Positions 43,340 through 51,912 of a stretch of 52,095 nt of DNA are shown here, piece by piece; position 1 is the stretch's first letter, and each line of letters opens with the position of its first letter. The DNA lies in the NCBI RefSeq assembly GCF_023051105.1, contig NZ_JALKIL010000034.1:1-52095 (forward strand), in the 5' to 3' direction. The translations under genes were made by a program, and so were the position numbers. Origin of the DNA: Anaerobiospirillum sp. NML120449. GTDB taxonomy: Bacteria > Pseudomonadota > Gammaproteobacteria > Enterobacterales > Succinivibrionaceae. Under the pieces are notes generated by a model. The model was given only the letters and a program-made list of their open reading frames with translations, was not told the origin of the DNA and made no database searches.

Positions 43340-44326
43340 TCAGATCTCTTTGCTTTGGACAAAGGCGCCGCGCGGATCTACCTTACATACGTGGCAGAAG
43401 CCGTCTTCATTGGCAATAAACTGGCGCTCGAGATATTCCTTCATCTGCACAGCGGCAGATTCATCGGTGAAAATGGAGAAAATGGTGGATCCGGAGCCGG
43501 AAATACCTGTGGACAGCGCACCAATGGCCCTGCCATGCTCACGGGCTTCAACAAAGCCCGGAATCAGAGAGGCACGGTAAGGTTCAGCCACCACATCTAC
43601 CAGACAGGAGGCGGCAAGCCTCTCATTTTTGCTGTAGGAGGCATGAACAAAGGTGCTCAGACGGCGGCCAAAGGTAATGACATCCTGACGCAGATACTGA
43701 GCTGGCAAAATGGCACGGGCCTCAGAGGTGGAGACCTTGATGCCCGGGAAGCACAGCACCCAGTACCAGTTATCAAAATGAGGAATGCTCTGAGAGATGA
43801 TCTCACCTTCATTGATGATAAGCTGCATACCGCCATAGAAGCATGGGGCAACATTATCATAGTGAATGGAGCCTGAGATTTTGCCCTCCAGCTGGCCCAT
43901 CATCTCAAGACAGCCCTCCTCACCAAAAATAACGCCATGAACGGCATCAAGGGCCATTACTGCAGCCACTACCGAAGAGGCTGAAGAGCCAAGGCCTGAG
44001 CACACAGGCAGATTCTTCTGCAAAGTAAGCTCAAGGCGCTTGATATCCATGCCTTTTTCCCTGAGAAACTGGCCATAGAGCTCATAGGCATCGCAGACAA
44101 TATTGCGCTTTGGGTCTGCCGGCAGGCGGGCGCTGTAGCGGCCCTCGGTCTTTAACAGCAGATCAGGACCGGCATTGCCCTGCTCGTCAGCTCCCAGCTC
44201 ACGTGCTGTGACAAAGTCGCCCAGGGGCTGACCGCTGACAGGGCGTACAGCTATGCCCAGCAGATCAAAGCCCACAGAAAGGTTGGCTGAGGAAGCCGGG
44301 GCGTAAGCGGAAAAAACTCTGGTCAT
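43340..44326 (-). CDS. thrB: Homoserine kinase
   Basis: GHMP-family kinase that phosphorylates homoserine with ATP. The start at 44326 is set by an SD (AAGGAGG) that overlaps the thrA stop codon; the longer frame to 44386 is spurious. 328 residues, slightly longer than E. coli ThrB (310). MTRVFSAYAPASSANLSVGFD is the family start. PVCSGLGSSASS (107-118) is the GHMP ATP loop. Later GAISTGISGSGSTIFS-type sequence (IGALSTGISGSG) is the third GHMP motif. Spacing from the thrA stop is only 10 bases, which implies translational coupling. Confidence 0.96.
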   Translation of the reverse strand: MTRVFSAYAPASSANLSVGFDLLGIAVRPVSGQPLGDFVTARELGADEQGNAGPDLLLKTEGRYSARLPADPKRNIVCDAYELYGQFLREKGMDIKRLELTLQKNLPVCSGLGSSASSVVAAVMALDAVHGVIFGEEGCLEMMGQLEGKISGSIHYDNVAPCFYGGMQLIINEGEIISQSIPHFDNWYWVLCFPGIKVSTSEARAILPAQYLRQDVITFGRRLSTFVHASYSKNERLAASCLVDVVAEPYRASLIPGFVEAREHGRAIGALSTGISGSGSTIFSIFTDESAAVQMKEYLERQFIANEDGFCHVCKVDPRGAFVQSKEI

Positions 44327-44336
44327 GACAGCCTCC

Positions 44337-46802
44337 TTATGCCTCACGGGTCCAGTTCTGCAGACGCAGAATATCGGAGAATACACCGGCAGCAGTTACA
44401 TCAGTACCGGCACCGTAGCCACGGATTACCAGCGGGATTGGCTGGTAATAGGCAGAGGTAAAGGACAGGGCATTTTCGCCTCCTGTTACCTTGAATAAAG
44501 GATCCTCAGGACCTACGGCCTTAATGCCGCATGAGCACTTGCCACCATCCTTAATGGTTGCCACGTAACGCAGCACCTTGCCCTCGGCACGGGCAGCGGC
44601 AGCACGGCGGGCAAATTCCTCATCAGCGCCCTTGAGGTTCTCAAGCACTTCCTGAGCATTCTCACCCTGCAGATACTTTGCATCTACCGGGCACTCCACC
44701 TGGATATCATCAAGATTGAGCCTGTAGCCGCACTCACGGGCCAGAATAAGCAGCTTGCGGGCAACATCCATACCCTCAAGATCATCACGTGGATTAGGCT
44801 CACTAAAGCCGCGCTCATAAGCGTCGCGGGTAGCCTCAGACAGGCTCTTGCCCTCGTCTACGAGGCCAAAGATATAGGACAGAGTTCCGGACATGATGCC
44901 ATTGAATTCAATAAGACGGTCGCCTGCAGCCAGCAGATTCTGCAGAGTATTGATAACAGGCAGGCCTGCACCTACAGTAGCCTCATAGTAGAACTTGCGG
45001 TGGCAGATACGGGCAATGTCACGCAGACTGGTGTAGTACTCAAGGGTTGAGGTATTGGCCTTTTTGTTTGGAGTAACCACGTGATAGCCGGCCTGCATAA
45101 GCTCAAGATAGGTAAGAGCAATGTCATCTGAGGAAGTACAGTCAACAAATACAGGATTGACCAGATGAGAGTCATCAACAAGACGCTTGGCCTCATCAAT
45201 AGTGAACTTGCCGTTCTGACTGTTCTTCAGCAGATCAGTAACAGCCTCAGGCTTAAGTCCCCTTGGATCCTTGATAAAGGTATGGGAATTGGCCACGCAG
45301 ATAACGCGAATCTCAATACCGTTGCGCTTTTGCAGCTCATCGCGCTGCTTTTCAATCTGTCTGAGCAGAGCAGCACCCACACCGCCTACACCGACGATGA
45401 TGAGATCGATAATCTGGCGACCGCTGAAGAATGCAGTGTGACAGCTGAATACGGCTTCAGATACCTTGTTGGCGTCAATAACAGCGGAAATGGAGCGCTC
45501 TGAGCTGCCCTGGGCAATGGCATTAACATTGATATTGGCCTGAGCCAGAGCGCGGAAGAACTTGGAGGACACGCCCTTGGCTGTTCTCATGCCCTCACCC
45601 ACTACGGAAATAATGGCCTTCCTGTCCTGAATCTCAACAGGATCAAGCAGATGGGCATTCAGTTCGAGTTTGAACTCTTCTTCAATGGCAGCACGGGCAG
45701 CAAAGGCGTCCTCAGTGTGTACGCAGAAGGTAATGGAGTACTCTGATGATGACTGGGTAATGAGCACAATGGAGACATTGGCACGGGAAATACAGGTAAA
45801 CAGACGTCCGGCCATGCCTACCATGCCCTTCATACCAGGACCGGAGACATTGATCATGGAGACATTCTTGAGATCAGAAATGCCCTTGGTGATCATATTG
45901 CGGTCGGATTCCTCGGAAATAAGAGTGCCCTCTCCCTGAGGATTGAGAGTGTTCTTGATAAGGCATGGAATGCGGTACTGGGCAATAGGGGAAATGGTAC
46001 GAGGGTGGAGTACCTTGGCGCCAAAGTAGGACAGCTCCATGGCCTCCTTATAGGACATGCGGCGCAGCAGCACGGCATCAGGAACAGCACGCGGATCACA
46101 GCTGTATACGCCGTCCACGTCAGTCCAGATCTCACAGCACTGGGCGTGAGCTACGGCAGCCAGACAGGCAGCTGAGTAGTCAGAGCCGTTACGGCCAAGC
46201 AGCACCAGCTCGCCCTGACGGTTACCGCCACAGAAGCCGGACATGAGCACTATGGCATTTTCATTGATCTTAATACGCTTGAAGCGCTCGATTGAGGCCT
46301 CAATATCTACAGAGCTTTCCAGATATTTGCCGTCACAGACCAGGATGTCCACAGGATCTATTACCTGGACCTCGTGCTCGCGGGCACGTAACAGCTCGCT
46401 CATTACGGCAATGGAAATGGCCTCACCACGGCACTCGATAAAGGCGGCAACAGGATCAGGACAGGAACCGAGCAGGGTGATTCCGGACACGCGGCGTCGC
46501 AGCTCGGAAACAGTCTCTTCGTAAAAAGCCATTACCAGCTCACCGTCAAAACGAGGGTACTGGGAGGCAAGATTGTTAATCAGTGGGCGAACGATCTGGT
46601 CTAAGGCGCTGAACTCGTTTTTACAGTCACTTCCGGCAAGAGCGCTTTTTACCATGGAGACCAGAATATTGGTGACTCCGGCTGGAGCAGACAGAACTAA
46701 AGCAGTCTGAACTTGCATTGCAGTGTTAATGGCAATCTCAGAGACATTTACTACACGCTGAGCATCTGCAACAGAAGTTCCACCAAATTTTAAGACTCGC
46801 AT
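44337..46802 (-). CDS. thrA: Bifunctional aspartokinase / homoserine dehydrogenase
   Basis: Catalyses the first and third steps of the threonine branch: aspartate phosphorylation and reduction of aspartate semialdehyde to homoserine. 821 residues, same as E. coli ThrA (820). The aspartokinase domain (1-290) starts MRVLKFGGTSVADAQRV and has LVLLGRNGSDYSAACLAA. Two ACT domains follow (about 310-465, including VSSKFFRALAQANINVNAIAQGSSERSIS) and probably bind threonine. The dehydrogenase domain (about 465-821) has the NAD(P) loop IIVGVGGVGAALLRQI and FNGIMSGTLSYIF, and ends LRLQNWTREA. GGAG lies 8 bases before the start. First gene of thrABC; a candidate promoter lies about 320 bp upstream. Confidence 0.97.
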   Translation of the reverse strand: MRVLKFGGTSVADAQRVVNVSEIAINTAMQVQTALVLSAPAGVTNILVSMVKSALAGSDCKNEFSALDQIVRPLINNLASQYPRFDGELVMAFYEETVSELRRRVSGITLLGSCPDPVAAFIECRGEAISIAVMSELLRAREHEVQVIDPVDILVCDGKYLESSVDIEASIERFKRIKINENAIVLMSGFCGGNRQGELVLLGRNGSDYSAACLAAVAHAQCCEIWTDVDGVYSCDPRAVPDAVLLRRMSYKEAMELSYFGAKVLHPRTISPIAQYRIPCLIKNTLNPQGEGTLISEESDRNMITKGISDLKNVSMINVSGPGMKGMVGMAGRLFTCISRANVSIVLITQSSSEYSITFCVHTEDAFAARAAIEEEFKLELNAHLLDPVEIQDRKAIISVVGEGMRTAKGVSSKFFRALAQANINVNAIAQGSSERSISAVIDANKVSEAVFSCHTAFFSGRQIIDLIIVGVGGVGAALLRQIEKQRDELQKRNGIEIRVICVANSHTFIKDPRGLKPEAVTDLLKNSQNGKFTIDEAKRLVDDSHLVNPVFVDCTSSDDIALTYLELMQAGYHVVTPNKKANTSTLEYYTSLRDIARICHRKFYYEATVGAGLPVINTLQNLLAAGDRLIEFNGIMSGTLSYIFGLVDEGKSLSEATRDAYERGFSEPNPRDDLEGMDVARKLLILARECGYRLNLDDIQVECPVDAKYLQGENAQEVLENLKGADEEFARRAAAARAEGKVLRYVATIKDGGKCSCGIKAVGPEDPLFKVTGGENALSFTSAYYQPIPLVIRGYGAGTDVTAAGVFSDILRLQNWTREA

Positions 46803-47023
46803 AAAGCTACTCCACTAAAAGAAACAGGCACACGCCGTATCTGTCATTGTGTTCACAAAGCCCGGCCGGCCCATGGCCTGAAACAGACCGTGGTCTGACC
46901 TCTTAGGGCTTTAGGCCGGCGCCTGAGAGCCTCCTTTATAAAGCTCTTATACGACCGGCAAATGATACGGAGAAGTGCCCGGTAAAAACTTAGACCCCTG
47001 TCGCTCAGCCATGGCGACAGGCT
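46803..47023 (-). promoter_or_regulatory. thrA mRNA leader with hairpins
   Basis: On the minus strand the leader contains CCTGTCGC/GCGACAGG (46997-47021), CAGACCGTGGTCTG, and two overlapping alternatives: GCCGGCC with GGCCGGC, and AAAGCCC with GGGCTTT. The latter two interleave, so they cannot form together. Classical attenuation would need a Thr/Ile-rich peptide. The only short frames (MAERQGSKFLPGTS..., MTDTACACFF) are poor in these residues. Confidence 0.3.
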
Positions 47024-47123
47024 ATATCACTGGCTGTAAATTCCTGTACCAGATAAATGCCCGTGGCCGCCACTGACGCGACCTGCAGCACTGCCCCAAA
47101 TCGGGGCCTGATAAGGTGGGACT

Positions 47124-47153
47124 ATTGTCATTTGTTTTATCAGGCAAAGTCAA
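47124..47153 (-). promoter_or_regulatory. Candidate promoter of thrABC
   Basis: On the minus strand TTGACT (47153-47148) and GACAAT (47129-47124) are separated by 18 bases. The -35 is good, the -10 moderate (4 of 6). Transcription would start near 47117. Confidence 0.4.
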
Positions 47154-47556
47154 GAAAGCCCCCATGCGGTGAAATCGCGCCTCCCGGCGGAGCAAACATG
47201 CATCAAAATAATGCACAGCCACGGTCCCTCCCCAATATGCTCCGCCCCCACAACAGCCCCACAGCAAATCAATTTTCCCGTCCCCAGGACAAAGCAGATC
47301 TGACTGGCACGGGCACAGCCAGCCCCGCCACAATGCACCTGTCAATCACAGTTCCTGCCCATTACGCAAAGCCCCACGTGCATGCGCTCCCTGCCGCTGC
47401 CGCAACTGCCATAAAAGGAGGCGGCGCCACTGCCGTGCCCGTGCCACTGCCCACAAGGCTCAGCACATAAAAGCCAGCAAACGGCTGCAAATGCCTGCAA
47501 ACGGCCTGCAGCCTGCTTCCCCGATTTACCTCACGGCTCATGACACAGCAGACCTA

Positions 47557-47640
47557 CATGGCTCCATCACATCTGTCCTCCATGGCTCCATCACATCTGT
47601 CCCCCATGGCCCCATCACATCTGTCCCCCATGGCTCCTCA
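47557..47640. repeat. Tandem repeat, 24-bp unit, about 3.5 copies
   Basis: CATGGCTCCATCACATCTGT plus CCYC recurs at 47557, 47581 and 47605. A partial copy starts at 47629. Confidence 0.9.
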
Positions 47641-47780
47641 CAGCTGTACTGCTGCTACCAGATATATGGCCCAACAGCGGCAAAATGGCAGCCCCCACAA
47701 TCTGGCCTGACCGGGCCGTATAAGCGTACCTGCAGCCTGGGGATTGTGGTATGCAAATTGCCTTATTTAAGGTATTAATG

Positions 47781-47807
47781 GCCTGTTTGCCGTGAGTAAA
47801 CAGGCTT
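47781..47807 (+). terminator. Hairpin upstream of the hypothetical gene
   Basis: GCCTGTTT pairs with AAACAGGC around nine bases, then TTTG. A palindrome CCTTATTTAAGG lies just before it (47761-47772). It could end a short upstream transcript. Confidence 0.35.
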
Positions 47808-47947
47808 TGTGCGCCCTGTGAGCCCCCGTTTTTGCGCCCCTGCTCAACCGGCCGGGCATGGCCCTGCGCTGCTGGCCGGGCACGGCCGCTCGGGAGGCGC
47901 AGCCCGGGCCTGATGTGATGATCCATGACCTTATGTGAGGTATAACC

Positions 47948-48841
47948 ATGAGTTCCACAATTAACTCCCATACCCTGGAGATGCTCAGACAGCTTGATCA
48001 GAGCATGAATCAAAACTCCGGTAAGGATGGATCTGCCTTCAATCGTGCCATGCAGCAAGTCCAGGGCAATCAGCCTGTTACTATTCCTGCAGGACCAAAT
48101 GCTCAGGCACCGGGCACTCCCGGCAATCCGGGCAGCTCAGGCACAGGCCAGCCAGGCACCAGTGTCAACCCGGACGGCTCGAGCGGTCAGGGCGGCAGCA
48201 ATTCAGGTCTGCCTGGGCAGAACCAGGGACAGGGGCATAATCAGAGTGGCTCTTCAATAAGCTCAGGGTCGACCACAGCTGCAGGCAAAGTCATTGCCGG
48301 TGCGACCTTTAACGCCACGGGTAATCTCATCTCAGGCTCAAGCCTTAATGACTTCAGGCTGCTCGGAGGCCAGCAAAGCGTAATCATGCAGCAGGTTATG
48401 GCCATGTCGCGCACCATCAGCGCCACTCAGGCTGCAGCCCTGCAGCCCTCAGTAATGATTTCAGTTGGTATGCTGCAAAAGCTTTATGACCTGATTGAGA
48501 TCACCCGCCGCAGCCGTACCGCCTCCATGAATATGGGCGGCACCGCAACAAATACCGCAGCTGCCGCAGCGGCCTCTGATGATATTGCAGCAGCTCAGCA
48601 GGCTCAGGTGCTGTCTTTTCTTTTCATCGAGCGCTATCTGAAGATCTTCGAAAATGGCGAAAAGTACAATATCTTCTCACGCTTTTTCAAGAAAGGACCA
48701 CTGGGTGAAAATGAGCATGAGATAGACACTGATGACGAGTATGGCAACAGCTTTGCTGATGTCGATGCCGAGGTCGACTATATCAAGCGCCCACGCCGCG
48801 ACCGTCCAGGCATGAGCTTCCATCACTCCCTGCTGCGCTGA
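47948..48841 (+). CDS. Hypothetical protein with Gly/Pro-rich central segment
   Basis: 297 residues, not recognised. The start at 47948 has GAGGT at 47936-47940. Residues 1-45 are polar and helical. Residues about 46-108 are Gly/Pro/Ser/Gln-rich (NAQAPGTPGNPGSSGTGQPG), collagen- or silk-like but without a strict Gly-X-Y repeat. Residues about 110-245 look folded or helical (FRLLGGQQSVIMQQVMAMSRT, MISVGMLQKLYDLIEITRR, VLSFLFIERYLKIFENGEKY). An acidic patch (EHEIDTDDEYGNSFADVDAEVDY) and a basic tail (KRPRRDRPG) follow. No signal peptide or membrane helix is visible. It stands alone, ended by a strong hairpin at 48979. Function unknown. Confidence 0.7.
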   Translation: MSSTINSHTLEMLRQLDQSMNQNSGKDGSAFNRAMQQVQGNQPVTIPAGPNAQAPGTPGNPGSSGTGQPGTSVNPDGSSGQGGSNSGLPGQNQGQGHNQSGSSISSGSTTAAGKVIAGATFNATGNLISGSSLNDFRLLGGQQSVIMQQVMAMSRTISATQAAALQPSVMISVGMLQKLYDLIEITRRSRTASMNMGGTATNTAAAAAASDDIAAAQQAQVLSFLFIERYLKIFENGEKYNIFSRFFKKGPLGENEHEIDTDDEYGNSFADVDAEVDYIKRPRRDRPGMSFHHSLLR

Positions 48842-49166
48842 CCCGTGGCGCCCCAGCGCCACAGGCATCCCGGCACGAGCATCAGGCTGCCCGGCACGCC
48901 CCGCACGCCCCAGGGGCTTGCAGGATTACAGGCAGACAGCCGGGCCTGCTCCAGGGCGCAATTTCAGTCCTTAAGATGCAACAGGGCCTGGTCACTGCCA
49001 TGCAGTGCCAGGCCCTGTTGTTTATGCCTCACGGCGCGATGCGTATGCCCTCAGACTCCATACGTGGCGGGATTTTGAGCCCTGCTGCCTGCTGCAGCTC
49101 TGACCTGAGCTGCGATCAGGCAGGTGCTGCCAGGGTGGTAAGCTCACGCCACCTGAACTCTGGTGT
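48842..49166. other. Intergenic region between convergent genes
   Basis: 325 bp holding one strong hairpin terminator (48979-49023). No gene. Confidence 0.6.
48979..49023. terminator. Terminator after the hypothetical gene
   Basis: CAACAGGGCCTGG (48979-48991) pairs perfectly with 49008-49020. An inner CACTG/CAGTG stem extends it, then TTTA follows. It may also serve the convergent DtxR/MntR-type gene. Confidence 0.8.
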
Positions 49167-49667
49167 CTACTTCTCGATGACAAAGTCATCAGGCAGCATG
49201 TCCTTCTTTTCCAGATAGGCAATGATGTGCTCGAGGGTGAGGTCGGAAATTACGTGTTCCATGCGACAGGCATCCTGCTCAGCCTGAGTAGCTGGAATCT
49301 CCAGCACATAGCGCAGGAAATAGGTAAGAATACGGTGGCGCTGGAAGACCTTTTTGGCGTAGGCAAGGCCCTCAGGGGTGAAGATAATGGCGCCTGAGGA
49401 TTCGATATTGATAAGACCCTTTTCCTTAAGCTGGCTTAAGGCACGTGACACGCTTGGCTTGGAAAAGCCCAGCTCATTGGCAATATCAACAGCACGTACC
49501 AGACCGCTCTGGGTGCGCTCTTTGATAAGCAAAATGGCCTCAAGGTAGGTCTCACCAGACTCGGCAATGCCATACTCGGTTGTTCCCTTGGTCGGAACTT
49601 CTGGGACAGCATTTAAAAATGTTAATGGAGTTGGTTTTTCTAAATCAACCTTAACACCGTTAGTCAT
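49167..49667 (-). CDS. DtxR/MntR-family metal-dependent transcriptional regulator
   Basis: Cytosolic metal-sensing repressor, typically of Mn or Fe uptake genes. The start at 49667 follows GAGGAAG; 166 residues. An N-terminal tail of about 30 residues precedes the winged helix (about 35-100: ESGETYLEAILLIKERTQSG, then VDIANELGFSKPSVSRALSQLKEKGLI). The dimerisation and metal region has FQRHRILTYFLRYVLEI and DACRMEHVISDLTLEHI. The Cys-x-x-Glu-His order matches DtxR (CRWEH) rather than MntR (E-x-x-E-H), while the N-terminal part resembles MntR. The metal is therefore uncertain. It lacks a C-terminal SH3 domain. The Fur-family gene lies 540 bp upstream on the same strand. Confidence 0.87.
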   Translation of the reverse strand: MTNGVKVDLEKPTPLTFLNAVPEVPTKGTTEYGIAESGETYLEAILLIKERTQSGLVRAVDIANELGFSKPSVSRALSQLKEKGLINIESSGAIIFTPEGLAYAKKVFQRHRILTYFLRYVLEIPATQAEQDACRMEHVISDLTLEHIIAYLEKKDMLPDDFVIEK

Positions 49668-49939
49668 GAAACTTCCTCGAAAATTAATCAAAACACCGTG
49701 GGACCACAGCGCTTATTGCAACTGCCAGAAAAAGGACACTTACTGCAGCCCCTGCTGACAAGGCAGACAGGTCCTGTCACATGACCGGTCCTGCCTCATG
49801 GTACTGTCAGAGGTATGCATGGCTGCACCGCTGCCCAGGCAGGTGTTTGAGCGTTATATGCATGGCCTGCAGGCAGCGCCCGCTCAGGGCAAATTCAGGT
49901 TAGTATCCATATTTAACCCGCTGCGATCAAGGATATTAA

Positions 49940-49976
49940 TGTTCATTTCAGGCTCATATTCATGCCTGAATAAACA
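49940..49976. promoter_or_regulatory. Inverted repeat upstream of the DtxR/MntR-type gene
   Basis: TGTTCATTTCAGGC (49940-49953) pairs with GCCTGAATAAACA (49964-49976) apart from one mismatch and one extra base. It is A/T-rich and lies about 270 bp upstream of the regulator start. Possible operator, not matched to a known box. Confidence 0.35.
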
Positions 49977-50149
49977 TCATTACCTGCAGCGGCCCCAGGG
50001 CACAGCCACCGGCATATCCGCCCGGCAGGACAGCCCTGACGCTGCCTGGCGGACAGCAGGCAGGAGGCCGGCAGCCTCGGGCCGCAAGGCCCTGCCTGGC
50101 CGGGGCCGGGCACTGCCGGCTCGAACCAGGTGGCTGCTTAAAATAAATA

Positions 50150-50167
50150 AGGGCCTTAAAGGCCCTC
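50150..50167 (-). terminator. Terminator of the Fur-family gene
   Basis: AGGGCC pairs with GGCCCT around TTAAA. On the minus strand it is followed by TATTTATTTT. It lies about 45 bp beyond the stop. Confidence 0.7.
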
Positions 50168-50210
50168 ATTAAAACAAAGTCAGCGTGCTGGGATCAGACC
50201 CGGCATCTGA

Positions 50211-50660
50211 CTAGGAAGTGATAACAATATTGATGCTCTCGCCCACCAGGGAGATATCAATCTTGTTATTGGTGCCGATAACACCACAGGAAATCAGGCC
50301 CAGACGAATAAGCTCAGAGAGCTGAAGGTTGGTACGGCTGCGCACTACCTGACCGTTGGCATCAGTAATAACGCCCAGCTGTGGCAGAACACGGTTGATA
50401 CCCAGGTTACGGGTCTTGGCCAGTACGCCAATCTGCTCGAGTCGGTTGATCAGGCGGTAAACGGTAGCAATACCGAGATCAGGAACATACTGTCTGGCCT
50501 CATACCAGAGCTCTTTTGGAGAGGTGCACTGGCTCTTGGTAAGGATATCAATGATGTGGCGTCTCTGCACTGTCATGCGTAAGCCGCTCTGCTCAAGCTT
50601 TTGTACGGTTTCTTCGGTAAGATCGCCGATCTGACTGTATACCGAATCTTGGTTTTGCAT
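50211..50660 (-). CDS. Fur-family regulator lacking the usual metal ligands
   Basis: 149 residues, start at 50660 with GAGGAT seven bases upstream. The N-terminal half is a clear Fur winged helix: QSGLRMTVQRRHIIDILTKS, then SPKELWYEARQYVPDLGIATVYRLINRLEQIGVL. The C-terminal half should carry His/Cys/Glu metal ligands (HHDH..C..C in Fur). Here it reads TRNLGINRVLPQLGVITDANGQVVRSRTNLQ... with no His and only one Cys (LISCG). Dimerisation strands may remain (KIDISLVGESINIVIT). It probably binds DNA but cannot sense metal in the usual way. It stands first in tandem with a DtxR/MntR-type gene. Confidence 0.8.
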   Translation of the reverse strand: MQNQDSVYSQIGDLTEETVQKLEQSGLRMTVQRRHIIDILTKSQCTSPKELWYEARQYVPDLGIATVYRLINRLEQIGVLAKTRNLGINRVLPQLGVITDANGQVVRSRTNLQLSELIRLGLISCGVIGTNNKIDISLVGESINIVITS

Positions 50661-51912
50661 GGCTATCCTCAACTTGTCTTAAGCATGCCTTAAATAAGCA
50701 GCTGGCTGTCAACAGGTGACTTGTATGCTAAGGCCTCTGTCTGTCCCCGGAGAACCCTGTCATGTCTCATTAAAGTCGCATTCCGGCTCTTTTTGTTAAC
50801 CTCATTATTAATTACAGTTAACAAATTCTTCTGCAAGAACCTGCAAATGTGACCTTTATGGACACCTGTACCTTCTAAAAACTGGACGCGCCCTTAAAAC
50901 TCAACAGTTGAAGCACCATGGACAATGATTCTGTCCACCACTTTATGACCATGAGATACTTTTAAGGCTATGTGCCTCTCCAGGATTTCATGCCCCCGCA
51001 GGGTTTACTGCCCTGCCAGGGACAGTGCCCTGTTTACGGCTGTATGCCTTTGCGCAACAAAATATGAGCAAAATCTGAATTTCTGCCTGCTTCAGACAAC
51101 GGAAAAAAAGCCCTGAGAAAACTCGAGAGCCATGGTAAAACCGCATCTTACTATTACAGCAGTGAGGCGCATTCAGAGTTCTTTAGTTCTGAACTCTTTA
51201 AGCATATCGCAACTCAGGGTAAAAGACTAGCATCTGTCCCCCAAGTTTGACAGCTGACCAGGTTTTTCACTGAACGGTGAAATGCAGCTCACAATATGAG
51301 CATTTATTTTCATCAAAGTACTTGCATTAATTAAATTATGTCTTTGATAAAAATTGCGCTCCATTAACCTGGCGATATCTATTATAGGTCATAAGTCTTT
51401 TCATACAAGCGCGCCTGCCCCCGAATTTGTGAGCTGGCCGTGCAAAATAGCACACTGGCATACCAGTAATCAGTTAAAGGGCAGATCTTTGCTCTTTGCT
51501 GATGCAGGCACAGGCACAAAAGCACAGCCTGACATGTCAGTGCTTTGCATTCTTTGCTCTGTCAGTAAGTTCCGCAAAGGCCTCAAGTGCACACCACAAG
51601 CCTTTCAGAATCCTAACGTATTTTGCGGAAAACCCCTGACCGGCCTGCACAGGCAGGTTACTGCCTTAAACCCATAAGCACCTGCGTTCCTGCCGCCGCA
51701 CCAGCTGCATCACGCACCAGCTGCATCAGCCTGCCACAGAGGCATTGCATGCAACAGAGGCACTGACTGCCAAAGAGGCATTGCCAGCCATCCACCCCTG
51801 GTGTTTTCATCATCATCATCTTCTGTCACTGTGCAGAGCGCTCTATGAATACTGGCCATCTCATCCTCATAGTCGTGTTCAGCACTGAAGCAGCAGGAGC
51901 CAGATGGACGCC
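50661..51912. other. Intergenic region, about 1.25 kb
   Basis: No intact gene. The stretch at 50790-50835 is A/T-rich with two GTTAAC words and may hold the Fur-family promoter. A frame at 51068-51250 looks like a gene remnant. A 107-codon frame at 51354-51677 has no SD and no family resemblance. Confidence 0.4.
51068..51250 (+). pseudogene. Possible gene remnant
   Basis: Sixty codons read KKALRKLESHGKTASYYYSS and then EAHSEFFSSELFKHIATQGK before TGA. The composition is protein-like and unlike the surroundings, but there is no start codon at the front and no recognised family. Confidence 0.25.

Larger units (their letters stand above)
46803..47947. other. Intergenic region between divergent thrA and the hypothetical gene
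   Basis: 1.15 kb without a supported gene. It holds a roughly 315-base thrA leader with hairpins, a candidate thr promoter (47124-47153), a 24-bp tandem repeat (47557-47640) and a hairpin at 47781-47807. No clear Thr/Ile-rich leader peptide is seen. Confidence 0.5.
49668..50210 (-). other. Intergenic region between the Fur-family and DtxR/MntR-type genes
   Basis: 543 bp without gene. It contains the Fur-family terminator (50150-50167), a G+C-rich stretch (50030-50130) and an inverted repeat (49940-49976). Confidence 0.5.

Noticed and set aside
43217..43876. 219-codon antisense ORF over thrB
   Set aside because: Shadow of thrB plus the GC-rich spacer; no SD or family resemblance.
51354..51677. 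107-codon ORF near the right end
   Set aside because: No SD and no recognisable motif; probably chance.
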